DNA of 56,659 nt, taken from Gammaproteobacteria bacterium (lineage in GTDB: Bacteria > Pseudomonadota > Gammaproteobacteria > Legionellales > Legionellaceae). The notes beneath the pieces were generated by a model. That model saw only the letters and a list, made by a program, of their open reading frames with translations. It was not told the DNA's origin and made no database searches. The stretch's first letter is position 1. Every line of letters begins with the position of its first letter. The position numbers and the translations under genes are program-made. The stretch covers positions 1 through 56,659 of the forward strand of contig JAHZKF010000064.1 in NCBI GenBank assembly GCA_022600575.1, written 5' to 3'. Of the stretch, positions 1 to 10,048 are shown in pieces.

Positions 1-141
1 AAAGATAATCAACGAACGGCGAAATTAGAAGCATGTGGTTTTCGAGTACTTCGATTTTGGAATCACGAGGTTTTACAATCTACAGAAGCTGTTTTAGCAA
101 GCATTCATAAGGCCCTCTCCCCAACCCTCTCCCTGCCATAA
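1..141 (+). CDS. C-terminal fragment of a DUF559-type endonuclease-like protein
   Basis: The reading frame is open from the first base and stops at 139-141, giving the last 46 residues; the start lies outside the window. The segment with KLEACGFRVLRFWNHEV matches the C-terminal end of DUF559 proteins, a small restriction-endonuclease-like fold related to Vsr, where a pattern of the type GFRVLRFWNxEV is characteristic. The last residues (ALSPTLSLP) are encoded by a CT-rich palindromic repeat, so the native C-terminus has probably been replaced by repeat sequence. Whether it is active cannot be judged from the tail. Confidence 0.7.
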   Translation, partial: KDNQRTAKLEACGFRVLRFWNHEVLQSTEAVLASIHKALSPTLSLP

Positions 142-195
142 ACTCAGTGTTTTAGTGTGTTTACCGCTGAGGGAGAGGGGGTATTCTCAGGGCTT
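112..195. repeat. CT/GA-rich inverted repeat
   Basis: CCCTCTCCC at 125-133 (with a further copy of CCCTCTCCCC at 113-122) faces GGGAGAGGG at 171-179, separated by a short AT-richer loop; outer parts (GGCCCTC and CTCAGGGC) also pair. Repeats of this look are dispersed in many proteobacterial genomes. The unit overlaps the end of the DUF559-like frame. The following stretch to about 410 is AT-rich and holds no gene that I can support. Confidence 0.55.
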
Positions 196-424
196 AAAGC
201 ATTCTCAAACTCGCAACTTCATTGGCAATGGGTATATACTTGTATATGTTTTGTATTATTGATAAGCATCAGCATTTATTTTAATGCTCCCTTGATAAAA
301 ATCGTAAACTACGAAATACTTTACAAGTCAATGTATGTTTCGTATTTACTTTATTTATGGCTCTAGAATTAGATTAATTATATCCTCAAAAGAATCAATT
401 AAACTTCAAAGAAAAGGGTATTCA

Positions 425-1123
425 ATGATGCGTATTTTTAAAAAAAGTCTTGCTTTGTTTAGTCTGCTTCTTGCCAGCAATTGTTTTTCTGCAGCAGATG
501 CATATAAAGTTATTGACCATAAAGATAGTTTATTAACAAGACAAGTTAAATGGTTTTTTGCTGTTGGAAATTTTAACGAACGCAATACAGGAAAGTCAGT
601 TGTAATGATTGGTGACTCTCTTACAGCGGGAGTTAACTGGGAAAAACTTCTTGATGAAACAGGTATTGCTAACGCTGGAATTGGAATGGACACGTCATCT
701 CTAGTATTAGAACGGATTGACGTCATTTTAAGTATAAAACCTAAGCTTGCTTTTTTAATGATTGGAATTAACGATTTCTATCGAGATGCATCAGTTGATA
801 CAGTATTTGAAAATATAAATATGATCATAAATCGACTTCAAGAATCTGGAGTAAAAGTTATTCTTCTATCTACGCTTCATTGCAATAAAGATAAATCAAG
901 TGGTTTATGCCATACAAGCAATATTGTCAATGATAAAATAAAAGATTTGAATCTTGCGTTGCAAAGACTAAATACAAAATTTATTGATTTAAATGCCGTT
1001 CTTTCAATTGATAACGAGTTAGATGGTAATTATACCGCAGATGGTATTCATCTTACTCAACATGGGTATCATGTTATTCGACCTTATATTAAGTATGCGT
1101 TATATGAAAATGCCAATAGATAA
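425..1123 (+). CDS. secreted SGNH/GDSL-type hydrolase
   Basis: A 232-aa esterase/lipase-type hydrolase. The start at 425 was chosen over an upstream in-frame start because AAAGGG at 413-418 is well placed and it gives a clean Sec signal peptide (basic MMRIFKK, hydrophobic core, cleavage near SAADA). SGNH blocks are visible: nucleophile Ser65 in IGDSLTAG (block I), Gly in NAGIGMDTSS (block II), GIND at 114-117 (block III), and the catalytic pair Asp206/His209 in ADGIHLTQHG (block V). It is therefore a probable Ser-His-Asp hydrolase acting on esters in the periplasm or outside the cell; substrate unknown. It stands alone; no terminator follows it. Confidence 0.88.
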   Translation: MMRIFKKSLALFSLLLASNCFSAADAYKVIDHKDSLLTRQVKWFFAVGNFNERNTGKSVVMIGDSLTAGVNWEKLLDETGIANAGIGMDTSSLVLERIDVILSIKPKLAFLMIGINDFYRDASVDTVFENINMIINRLQESGVKVILLSTLHCNKDKSSGLCHTSNIVNDKIKDLNLALQRLNTKFIDLNAVLSIDNELDGNYTADGIHLTQHGYHVIRPYIKYALYENANR

Positions 1124-1255
1124 CTGAGAAAGAATGGTATGATAAAGATACATTACATCTGAAAGTACGCGCGGTAATATACGAAAAATAGCGAATAGTC
1201 GAGAAGGCCTTGAGATGATGAAGTCGGTGTTATTTCAATAAAATAAAGAAGTTAC

Positions 1256-1292
1256 GTACCATTGAGAACTATTTAAGGTAGCTCAATGGTAC
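1256..1292. repeat. 11-bp inverted repeat overlapping the tRNA-Leu 3' end
   Basis: GTACCATTGAG (1256-1266) and CTCAATGGTAC (1282-1292) are perfect inverted arms with a 15-base loop. The right arm includes the encoded CCA end of tRNA-Leu, so the primary transcript could fold its own 3' CCA into a hairpin just downstream. No long U-tract follows on the minus strand, so this is not a standard terminator. Confidence 0.6.
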
Positions 1293-1373
1293 CGAGGGTG
1301 GGAATCGAACCCACACGATGTCACCATCACCGGATTTTGAATCCGGCGCGTCTACCAATTCCGCCACCCCGGC
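1287..1373 (-). tRNA. tRNA-Leu(CAA)
   Basis: An 87-base tRNA on the minus strand with CCA encoded (TGG at 1287-1289 on the plus strand). The acceptor stem begins GCCGGGG; the T arm is GTGGG-TTCGATT-CCCAC; the anticodon stem CCGGA/TCCGG encloses the loop TTCAAAA, giving anticodon CAA (1337-1339), which reads UUG. The long variable arm is that of a class II leucine tRNA. Confidence 0.96.
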
Positions 1374-1384
1374 TTGAGGTAAGC

Positions 1385-1412
1385 ATTATAACAAAGCAAA
1401 TCAGATAAACAA
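1385..1412 (-). promoter_or_regulatory. sigma70-type promoter of tRNA-Leu
   Basis: On the minus strand, a perfect -10 TATAAT (1385-1390) lies 16 bases from a weak -35 TTGTTT (1407-1412). Transcription would start about six bases before the mature tRNA 5' end at 1373. Confidence 0.55.
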
Positions 1413-1435
1413 TGGGGTTTTAGTTTATTTTTGTC

Positions 1436-1463
1436 TTGACATGCTTTTAGTAATCAATATAGG
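1436..1463 (+). promoter_or_regulatory. sigma70-type promoter for the outer-membrane-type gene pair
   Basis: A consensus -35 TTGACA at 1436-1441 is followed after 16 bases by TATAGG (1458-1463) as the probable -10. It sits about 40 bases upstream of the strong ribosome site GGAGGG (1498-1503) of the gene starting at 1509. Confidence 0.55.
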
Positions 1464-1508
1464 CTGGATGCGGACTTTAATATTCTTGATTTTCGTTGGA
1501 GGGACCCA

Positions 1509-2168
1509 ATGTTAAAAAAACATGCGTTTTCACTGCTAGGTGGTTTATTATCATTCGCCTCGTTCGCAGGCACCATGGGTATTATGCCTCCACCACCGAT
1601 GCCTTTAATTGAAACGCATCCTTGGTCTGTGACCGCAAGTTTGGGCTATACCAGTTATGAATATGGAACAGCTGGCACAGGACAAACGCCTCTTGGGCGT
1701 CTTGCGATTGGTAAAGCATTTTGTGACATAGGTCAGTCATCTGTTGGTGCAGAGCTAGGGGTTCAAAATGGCAATAGCATGCGTTTGTTTATTCCTCAAG
1801 CCACGTTAGATTTATTGGGCGGATTGCCTGTTACGGCAACCATTACACCGATGCTTGATTTACTCGGAACGCTTAAAGTCGCATTTGCCTCTAATTCACC
1901 CGTGTTTGGTGAGGTCAAAGGCGGTCTTGCTTATCGTAGACTTTATGTGCTTGATAGAGCGACTATTAATAATAAATATCAGTTTGCAGGTGAGTTTCAG
2001 GCAGGTGTTGGTGTACCTGTAGCTGATTCTTCAACGTTAACTTTGTTATATCAAGGTATATGGGGTGGTAATTTAACCTATACTGCGAATGCTGCTTCAG
2101 GCACAGGAAATATTGCCAACATACCTATTCAAAATGGGATTCTTTTGAGCTTAAATATCACACTTTAA
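1509..2168 (+). CDS. exported protein, probable small outer-membrane beta-barrel
   Basis: A 219-aa protein with a Sec signal peptide (MLKKHAFSLLGGLLSFASFAG) followed by a short proline run (PPPPMP). The body alternates polar and hydrophobic residues in short stretches rich in Gly, Thr and Tyr (TASLGYTSYEYG, ATITPMLDLLGTLKVAF, TLLYQGIWGGNLTYT), as expected of a transmembrane beta-barrel or porin-like protein; the last strand ends in LSLNITL rather than the usual aromatic. GGAGGG five bases before ATG fixes the start. It is 36 bases upstream of the Lcl-domain gene and probably shares its transcript. Function unknown. Confidence 0.7.
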   Translation: MLKKHAFSLLGGLLSFASFAGTMGIMPPPPMPLIETHPWSVTASLGYTSYEYGTAGTGQTPLGRLAIGKAFCDIGQSSVGAELGVQNGNSMRLFIPQATLDLLGGLPVTATITPMLDLLGTLKVAFASNSPVFGEVKGGLAYRRLYVLDRATINNKYQFAGEFQAGVGVPVADSSTLTLLYQGIWGGNLTYTANAASGTGNIANIPIQNGILLSLNITL

Positions 2169-2204
2169 TTAAGCATATGCTGTTACAGAAATAAGGACGT
2201 TGTG

Positions 2205-3362
2205 ATGCATATAAAAAATAAGAAAACATTATTACCTATGGTTTTTTGTGTTTTGTTTGCAGGACATGGTTATGCGGACGGTCATACGAATCGTAATCCT
2301 GCAACCATTGGGTTTGTTGAAGATGCGATTGAAGTGGCAGGTATAAAAAATGCATATTCAGCAGGTACAGCCATTAGTATTGTGAATCGAGTCATTAGTG
2401 GTGCTTATACAGGAGGAACAGGCATTCGTGTGGATGGCTCTGTTATTACGGCAACAAATGCCACAGAAGAATACACAGGTACAGGAGCCATTAATGTAAC
2501 AAATGAAGTGATTAGTGCACGTTTCACAGGAACCAACGGTATTTATGTACCAGTAGATGGTAGTGGCGATAATACCGGAAACATCCAGGGTCCTTTAGCA
2601 GGTACAGGGCTTACCATGACAACGTCTACAAGTGGTCCAGGTACACTTAATTTAGATACGGTTTATGCAGCAGGCACAGGTATTACGTTTACCTCTGCAT
2701 CGGGTACTACCACTATTTCTGCCAAACCACGGGTTAAGGTGGGGGATGTTACGGATGGAGATGGGAACGGGCTAGGTGGTGTGGTGGTTTACGTGAACAA
2801 CCCAGATAGCAATGGTTATGGGACCAGTGGGTTATTGATGTCAATGAAGGCAATCCTCTCTAATTCAGGCAGTGCAAAAATGGAGTTTGCAGGTACCAAT
2901 GTATTTGCTTGGGGAAATGGCGTAGGATCCGGTGCAATTAATACACCGAACATTATTGCAACTGTCAGGGCTGCTAATGTGGGCTCTACGTTTGCAGCGA
3001 TATCTGCGGCAGCTTTTTCTGTACATGCCGATGGGGTAGATACGACAGATTGTATTATACCAACGTCAACAGGAAGCATTCCTATTCCTAGCACGACTTG
3101 TTATGGCGGGTGGTATCTTCCTTCTGCTGCTGAAATGCAGCTTATTTCTAATAATAACGGGGTAGATAATTTTCAAACCATTAGTAATGCCATTAATGCT
3201 GTATCAGGCAGCGATCCATTAGAAACAGATGATCGTTATTGGTCATCAACCACAGATTTTGATGATAATGGTAAAGCATATTATATAGAGATTAATATGG
3301 GCACTGGTGCGACTAAGGATGCCGATACTCATTATTATGTGCGTGCGTTTCGACAGTTCTAA
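2205..3362 (+). CDS. exported protein with C-terminal Lcl (DUF1566) domain
   Basis: 385 aa. The start is taken as ATG 2205, seven bases after AAGGA; the GTG at 2202 is too close. A signal peptide (KKTLLPMVFCVLFAGHGYA) is followed by a Gly/Thr/Ala-rich region with degenerate repeats of the form aGTaIsIvNrVIsg and TGTGAINVTNEVIS (about residues 55-150), resembling stalk or fibre beta repeats. The last 110 residues carry Lcl/DUF1566 hallmarks: CYGGWYLPSAAEMQLI, DDRYWSST, and a final YYVRAFRQF. Lcl-domain proteins of Legionella are collagen-like adhesins; here there is no collagen repeat, so an adhesin or surface role is inference. A strong terminator follows. Confidence 0.78.
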   Translation: MHIKNKKTLLPMVFCVLFAGHGYADGHTNRNPATIGFVEDAIEVAGIKNAYSAGTAISIVNRVISGAYTGGTGIRVDGSVITATNATEEYTGTGAINVTNEVISARFTGTNGIYVPVDGSGDNTGNIQGPLAGTGLTMTTSTSGPGTLNLDTVYAAGTGITFTSASGTTTISAKPRVKVGDVTDGDGNGLGGVVVYVNNPDSNGYGTSGLLMSMKAILSNSGSAKMEFAGTNVFAWGNGVGSGAINTPNIIATVRAANVGSTFAAISAAAFSVHADGVDTTDCIIPTSTGSIPIPSTTCYGGWYLPSAAEMQLISNNNGVDNFQTISNAINAVSGSDPLETDDRYWSSTTDFDDNGKAYYIEINMGTGATKDADTHYYVRAFRQF

Positions 3363-3376
3363 AACAGTAGTGCTTT

Positions 3377-3404
3377 TAAAAACCCGCGAAATGCGGGTTT
3401 TTTT
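3377..3404 (+). terminator. Rho-independent terminator
   Basis: The stem AAACCCGC/GCGGGTTT with loop GAAAT is followed by a run of T directly downstream of the Lcl-domain gene. It ends the 1509-3362 transcription unit. Confidence 0.9.
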
Positions 3405-3419
3405 ATGTTTGCTATCGTG

Positions 3420-3428
3420 TGATATAAT
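3420..3428 (+). promoter_or_regulatory. extended -10 promoter
   Basis: TGA-TATAAT at 3420-3428 is a perfect -10 with a TGn extension; no convincing -35 is present. It lies 28 bases before the ATG at 3456 and just after the preceding terminator, so it probably drives that gene. Confidence 0.6.
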
Positions 3429-3455
3429 GCTCGGTTTTTTATCAAAGAGTCAGTG

Positions 3456-4481
3456 ATGTTATTAACCCAATTTTTACCCTTAGTCGCAAGTTATACTGGG
3501 ATGCCATGGTCTGAAAAAAAAGAGCGTTTAAAAGCACATTTGCTTTATGTTCAGGAAATGTACGTAAGGGGAGCGATTGATAAACGTGGCTACTTTGATA
3601 GAACAATCGGAACAGGGGATATTTCTTTTTTCTTTTTAAAACATGAGAACTGGAATATATCAGCACTTTATTTTGAGCTATTACGGGAAGCTCTAAGTGC
3701 GGGTTATCTGAGTGCAACACATATAGATATGTTTTTTAATTCTTCTAATAAAACAAGGCTGCCTGTATTAGAATGTTTACTGACACCCACGACGCCAAAA
3801 CATGCTTTTAGCTATTGTCTTAGTTTTTTGAATGAAGCATTTGAAAATTATTGGATTTCGGAAGATGTTTATTTTGAGCAACTATTAGGGGGGATAGAGA
3901 GAAATCGCTTTTTATTTGAAAGATTTGCGTTTTTGAGACATCCTGAAGATGCAGGCAACTTTAGTTTGTATCTCTCAACGTTGGATAGTCCATATGTTGC
4001 GAATCGATTAGCACAAGGTCAATATATCACCTCACTCGAGCAAAAGGATGTGAATGGTCTGACGGTGATGCATCAGATGGTTGATGCACCTCATACCGGT
4101 ATTGCCGTCAATTTTTTAAGATGGGTTAGAAGAAACACACTTCATCTTTTACCTGTAGAACAGCAACGGCTCTTATCATTAGAAAGTGATAGAGATGGTT
4201 GTGTGCCGATGCGTCATCAAGGACGGTTTGATGTTCGGCTAGTCAACGATATGCTTGATGAAATGCGATGTATATCGGAGCATGAAATAGCAGAAGAAAA
4301 GGCAGCTGTTCGTTTGGTTGTGAATATGGATAAGGCCGACTTATCGAGGTTAATTACGACAAAAGGATTTTTCGCAACGATAGACGAGGCGATTGAACTC
4401 AGTAAAGAAGAAACACCAACATCTAATACACCGACGACAGTGAGTCGGCTGCCTGCCTGGTCTCCGGTCCAGTTTGCATGA
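3456..4481 (+). CDS. hypothetical protein, cytosolic, ankyrin-like segment
   Basis: 341 aa with no signal peptide or membrane segment. ATG 3456 is preferred over GTG 3453 because AAAGAG at 3444-3449 is then spaced normally. The protein is helical and rich in Leu and aromatics; the segment around residues 200-235 (DVNGLTVMHQMVDAPHTG) resembles a single degenerate ankyrin repeat. The C-terminal 30 residues are polar, with an acidic patch (EAIELSKEETPTS), which resembles the E-block type C-terminal signals of Dot/Icm substrates; that is inference only. I do not recognise the family. Confidence 0.6.
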   Translation: MLLTQFLPLVASYTGMPWSEKKERLKAHLLYVQEMYVRGAIDKRGYFDRTIGTGDISFFFLKHENWNISALYFELLREALSAGYLSATHIDMFFNSSNKTRLPVLECLLTPTTPKHAFSYCLSFLNEAFENYWISEDVYFEQLLGGIERNRFLFERFAFLRHPEDAGNFSLYLSTLDSPYVANRLAQGQYITSLEQKDVNGLTVMHQMVDAPHTGIAVNFLRWVRRNTLHLLPVEQQRLLSLESDRDGCVPMRHQGRFDVRLVNDMLDEMRCISEHEIAEEKAAVRLVVNMDKADLSRLITTKGFFATIDEAIELSKEETPTSNTPTTVSRLPAWSPVQFA

Positions 4482-4567
4482 CGAGATAAGTGAGTTTGCC
4501 ACGCTAGGCTCGTTACGACGGCATTTTGTGTCCTATTTGAATAAAATCAAGTTCATCACCTCATACA

Positions 4568-4592
4568 GTTATCCACACATTCCGTGGATAAC
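4568..4592. promoter_or_regulatory. inverted pair of DnaA-box-like sequences
   Basis: GTTATCCAC and GTGGATAAC form 9-bp arms around a 7-base centre. The left arm contains TTATCCACA (4569-4577), a perfect match to the DnaA box TTATnCACA; the right arm read on the minus strand is TTATCCACG, one mismatch away. It lies in the 220-base gap upstream of lolC. It could be a DnaA site or simply a hairpin. Confidence 0.45.
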
Positions 4593-4701
4593 TATGTGAG
4601 TTATTCGGGAGTTGTTGGTATAACCCATATAGCGCTATCTTATTCGTGTGATTTTCACTACAATTCTATTTTTAATCGCACAACTTAGGTCTTGCTCGAC
4701 C

Positions 4702-5946
4702 ATGTTTAAGCCATTGGCACTTTATGTCGGACTTCGCTACATGCGGGCCCGAAAAAAAACACATTTTGTATCGTTTATTTCATTTACTTCAATGCTTGGT
4801 ATTGGCATGGGAGTAATGGTTTTAATCACGGTTTTGTCGGTGATGAACGGGTTTGATGAAGAAATTCATAAACGATTTTTTAGTATGGCGCCTGAAATTA
4901 CAATAACGGGTGCAGATGGTACATTGCATGATTGGCAAGCCATTCAAAAACAAGTAGCAGCCGAGCCAGGGGTTTTAGGTGTTGCCCCATTTGTAGCTGA
5001 ACAAGGGCTCATTACTTATGATGGCCAGGTGTCTCCTGTGATGTTGGCGGGCGTATTACCTAATCAAGAAAAAAGTGTAACGCATCTAGAAGATAAAATA
5101 CTTTTGGGCGATCTTGATAAATTGCCACATTTTGGAACGGTGCTTGGGCGTGAGCTTGCAGAAATGTTAGGCGTGATGGTGGGAGACAAAGTCACCGTCA
5201 TGATTCCTAAAGCAACTGTTAGCATTACGGGCATGGAGCCTCGTTTTAAACGGTTTACAGTGGTTGGTATTTTTTCAGCAGGGGCAGGGTTTAACTTTGA
5301 TAACAAGCTTGCCTTTATCGATTTACAAGATGCTCAAAAGCTGATGCAATTGGGTGATGAAATCTCTGGGCTTAAATTAAGAATTAATCATGTGTACGAT
5401 GCACCAATGCTTTCCGAAGTGATTTCAAAAAACCTTGGAGAGGGGTATCACGTTGGAAATTGGACTGAGCAGTTTGGTGATTTTTTCCAGATGGTTAAAA
5501 TGGAAAAAAGCATGATGTTTTTAATCTTATTATTGATTATTGTGGTTGCTGCATTTAACTTAGTATCATCATTGGTGATGCTTGTGAATGATAAACAGTC
5601 AGATATTGCGATTTTAAGAACCATGGGTGCAACCCCTCGGTTTATTTTAAGTGTATTTGTGGTGCAAGGCATGCTCGTTGGGCTTTTAGGGACTGTCATC
5701 GGATTAGGAGCAGGTCTTTTGTTAGCTTACAACGTAGGGGATGTATTGGATATCATACAGAACTTTTTTGGTGTACAGCTATTAGCTTCTAACGTTTATT
5801 GGACAGACTATCTTCCTTCAAAAATTTTATGTTCTGATGTGGTTCAAGTATCGTGCATGGCATTATTAATGAGTTTTATTGCAACACTCTACCCAGCCTT
5901 TCGCGCATCTAAAACTGTGATTACAGAGGCGTTGCATTATGAGTGA
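4702..5946 (+). CDS. lolC: lipoprotein-releasing ABC transporter permease LolC/LolE
   Basis: 414 aa from ATG 4702; an upstream in-frame start at 4648 would add 18 hydrophobic residues not typical of the family. It is the inner-membrane subunit of the Lol transporter that hands outer-membrane lipoproteins to LolA. The N-terminal cytoplasmic motif [19 protein letters not shown] precedes TM1; a large periplasmic domain (about 50-270) is followed by three TM helices (about 275-300, 325-350, 380-400), the FtsX/MacB-type permease topology. The end motif [15 protein letters not shown] is typical of LolC/E. It overlaps lolD by 8 bases. Only one LolC/E-type gene is present here, so it may form a homodimer. 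Confidence 0.93.
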   Translation: MFKPLALYVGLRYMRARKKTHFVSFISFTSMLGIGMGVMVLITVLSVMNGFDEEIHKRFFSMAPEITITGADGTLHDWQAIQKQVAAEPGVLGVAPFVAEQGLITYDGQVSPVMLAGVLPNQEKSVTHLEDKILLGDLDKLPHFGTVLGRELAEMLGVMVGDKVTVMIPKATVSITGMEPRFKRFTVVGIFSAGAGFNFDNKLAFIDLQDAQKLMQLGDEISGLKLRINHVYDAPMLSEVISKNLGEGYHVGNWTEQFGDFFQMVKMEKSMMFLILLLIIVVAAFNLVSSLVMLVNDKQSDIAILRTMGATPRFILSVFVVQGMLVGLLGTVIGLGAGLLLAYNVGDVLDIIQNFFGVQLLASNVYWTDYLPSKILCSDVVQVSCMALLMSFIATLYPAFRASKTVITEALHYE

Positions 5947-6610
5947 GCACTTAATTGAATGTTGTGATTTAACCAAGTCTTATCATGATGGTGAGGCAGA
6001 TGTGCTGGTATTAAAAGCACTTAATTTAGTCATAAAAGCAGGTGAATGTTTGGCTATTGTCGGGCCTTCTGGGGCGGGCAAGAGCACCTTATTGCATTTA
6101 TTGGGTGGTTTAGATAAACCAACAGCAGGTACGGTCTCAGTACAGGGGCAAAATTGGCAAACGTTATCTGAGAAAGCGCGATGTGGATTGCGTAATCAAA
6201 ATATTGGTTTTGTGTATCAATTTCATCATTTGTTGCCTGAATTTTCAGCGCTTGAAAACGTTGCAATGCCGCTTTTGCTTGCAGGACGAGACAAAGAAGA
6301 AGCTGTGTTTGAAGCAGAAAAAATGCTAACAGAGGTAGGGCTTGCCGCGCGCTTTCACCATAAACCGGCGCAATTGTCAGGGGGGGAGCGACAACGTGTT
6401 GCAATTGCACGTGCTTTAGTGCCGCGCCCTATGTGTGTGTTGGCTGATGAACCAACGGGTAATTTAGACCGTGCAACAGCAACGCAAGTATTTGATATTA
6501 TGCTTGAATTAAATGCTTCGCGTAACACGGCTTTGGTGGTGGTAACCCACGACCAAGTGTTAGCAGAAAAACTTGGAAACGTATTAATCCTTGAAGAGAG
6601 TCGATTTTAA
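5939..6610 (+). CDS. lolD: lipoprotein-releasing ABC transporter ATPase LolD
   Basis: A 223-aa ABC ATPase, normal LolD length. Walker A is GPSGAGKST (42-50), the Q-loop lies in [20 protein letters not shown] (the characteristic LolD segment), the signature is LSGGE (146-150), Walker B is [11 protein letters not shown] (167-177) and the switch His is H204. Its start overlaps lolC, consistent with translational coupling and complex assembly at the inner membrane. Confidence 0.96.
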   Translation: MSEHLIECCDLTKSYHDGEADVLVLKALNLVIKAGECLAIVGPSGAGKSTLLHLLGGLDKPTAGTVSVQGQNWQTLSEKARCGLRNQNIGFVYQFHHLLPEFSALENVAMPLLLAGRDKEEAVFEAEKMLTEVGLAARFHHKPAQLSGGERQRVAIARALVPRPMCVLADEPTGNLDRATATQVFDIMLELNASRNTALVVVTHDQVLAEKLGNVLILEESRF

Positions 6611-6616
6611 ATTTAA

Positions 6617-8578
<1,962 letters not shown>

Positions 8579-8582
<4 letters not shown>

Positions 8583-9076
8583 TGCCATCGAGATGGCGTT
8601 TGAGTTTGGTTGCAGCCATCATGCTTTTATTGAGTATTATGCCATTCGGTGCGGTATTGAGTTTGTTTAGACCGTTTTGGGTATTGTTATTTGTACTTTA
8701 CTTACAATACACCTTGCCGAAGCAATGTAATGTTTTATTTATTTTGTTCTTCGGATTACTTTTAGACGCTTTGAGTGCTGGTGTGATAGGGCAACATGCC
8801 TTTGCTTTATTGCTGACGGCGTGGGTGTCATTAAAACGTTCACAGCGTTTTCGTTTACTTTGGATGTCCCAGCAACTTTTTGGTATCGCAGTGCTTGCTC
8901 TGCTTTATCAGTTAGCACTGCTATCGATACAGTTTATCTTGGGTTACCCGGTTTCTGTTTTGGGTGTTTTGCTTCCGATTGTTATGACGGCGCTATGTTG
9001 GCCCTGGATGCAATATTTGGGTGACCGTATTTTTTTTACGACGGTACGTCAAGCTAATCGTAATGACGTTATATAG
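8579..9076 (+). CDS. mreD: rod shape-determining membrane protein MreD
   Basis: 165 aa, almost entirely hydrophobic, with five or six predicted TM helices; the FGLLLDALSAGVIGQHAFALLL segment matches the conserved MreD pattern (GLLxDxxxGxxLGxxAL). It follows mreC with a 4-base overlap; a second ATG at 8582 is equally possible. The 3' 84 bases overlap the end of the convergent permease gene. Confidence 0.92.
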
Positions 9077-9892
9077 CATGATAAGCAACAACAGTGAATG
9101 CAGCCAGTTGATACTGAGATGACTCACAATCGGTAAGCTAATCAAAACACCAATGCATCCACAAGCGCTTAAAAGAAGTGTTTTTTTCAGTGGAATTTTA
9201 CCATGCTTTAAAAAAACCAAGGTTGTGAGCGGTTGTTGCATGGCTCCAGCTGTTGTCATAATCGGGAAAGCAACAGCAGGTGAGACCCCCATTAAAAACA
9301 AAACACCCTGGACCATCGCAAATAGACCAATGCCAACAGATGTGAGAGAGCCACACACTATCATAGCAAAAAAACCAAGCACTAATTTCCAAGAATCTAA
9401 GGCAATGAGATGACCATCTTCAGGCATCAAGCCCAGTTGTTTTAAACATAAAAGAGCAATAATACCGCTAAATGCAATGATCATAGCGAGTCGAATTTTT
9501 TGCTCGGAGAGGCGCGTGATAATATTTCCACCCAATATGCCACCGATACAAGTCCCTAAAACCAAGGTGATTAGAGTGGTTAAATCAACTTGGATAATTT
9601 GAATGAAAAAAATAGACTCTAATGTGCCTGGAATCACTTGAGCACCGTTACAAAGCGCTGGCAGTTCGTCATCTTTAAATGTTTTAAAGTATTTAGATAA
9701 AGCAATATTAACGGCAAAACTACCTACACCAAGTGTATCTGCGATAAATGCAATGACGCCGGTAGTAGCGAGTTTAATTTTCTCTTGTAAAGAGAGTATT
9801 GGGTTCGATTGGTGGCGTAATTGATAGATCATCTTGTAGATACAAAATGTGGTTAAAGCTAATACGCAAATAATCATTAATGTAATTATCAT
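8993..9892 (-). CDS. TauE/SafE-type sulfite/anion permease family protein
   Basis: 299 aa from ATG 9892; a GTG at 9916 would add eight residues but leaves almost no leader after the promoter at 9927-9955. It has about eight hydrophobic helices, with the family features of two repeated halves: GVIAFIADTLGVGSFAVNIAL in the first half and GLFAMVQGVLFLMGVSPAVAFPIMTTAGAM in the second, followed by a glycine-rich GTCIGGILGGNIITRL motif between them. Such proteins export or import sulfur-containing organic anions; the substrate here is unknown. It converges on mreD with an 84-base tail-to-tail overlap. Confidence 0.82.
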   Translation of the reverse strand: MIITLMIICVLALTTFCIYKMIYQLRHQSNPILSLQEKIKLATTGVIAFIADTLGVGSFAVNIALSKYFKTFKDDELPALCNGAQVIPGTLESIFFIQIIQVDLTTLITLVLGTCIGGILGGNIITRLSEQKIRLAMIIAFSGIIALLCLKQLGLMPEDGHLIALDSWKLVLGFFAMIVCGSLTSVGIGLFAMVQGVLFLMGVSPAVAFPIMTTAGAMQQPLTTLVFLKHGKIPLKKTLLLSACGCIGVLISLPIVSHLSINWLHSLLLLIMLYNVITISLTYRRKKNTVTQILHPGPT

Positions 9893-9926
9893 TAGGGAAC
9901 ACTCAGAGAACAACACAAACTCAAAC

Positions 9927-9955
9927 AGTATAAAGTATTGGCATTAAGGTTGCAA
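9927..9955 (-). promoter_or_regulatory. sigma70-type promoter of the TauE/SafE permease
   Basis: On the minus strand, -35 TTGCAA (9950-9955) and -10 TATACT (9927-9932) are separated by 17 bases. Predicted transcription start near 9920 gives a leader of about 28 bases to ATG 9892. Confidence 0.5.
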
Positions 9956-9974
9956 TGATTACGCTTAAAGAGGA

Positions 9975-10027
9975 TGGTGTCTCAGGCAGGATTCGAGCCT
10001 GGGCTCTGTTTTTTAGGGGGGGCGCTC
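9975..10027 (-). pseudogene. decayed 3' portion of a tRNA-Arg gene
   Basis: This segment aligns without gaps to the 3' part of the intact tRNA-Arg at 11962-12038. It starts at the same CCA end, keeps the T arm (GGCAGGATTCGAGCC on the plus strand) nearly intact and shows a degraded anticodon arm, after which similarity fades near the D arm. About three quarters of the positions are identical. It has no acceptor 5' half and no foldable anticodon stem, so it is a remnant. It may be an attachment-site-like duplication or the relic of a tandem tRNA gene. Confidence 0.7.
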
Positions 10028-10048
10028 TGAATTTTTAAGTAAATTAAG

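Noticed and set aside
157..366. 69-aa open frame after the first palindrome
   Set aside because: Starts inside the repeat, no ribosome site, and the hydrophobic part is AT-rich noncoding sequence.
4648..4701. Upstream start of lolC adding 18 residues
   Set aside because: The extension is not part of the family pattern; LolC/E proteins begin close to the [12 protein letters not shown] motif reached from ATG 4702.
6054..6410. 118-aa minus-strand frame inside lolD
   Set aside because: Antisense shadow; lolD has all ABC motifs on the plus strand.
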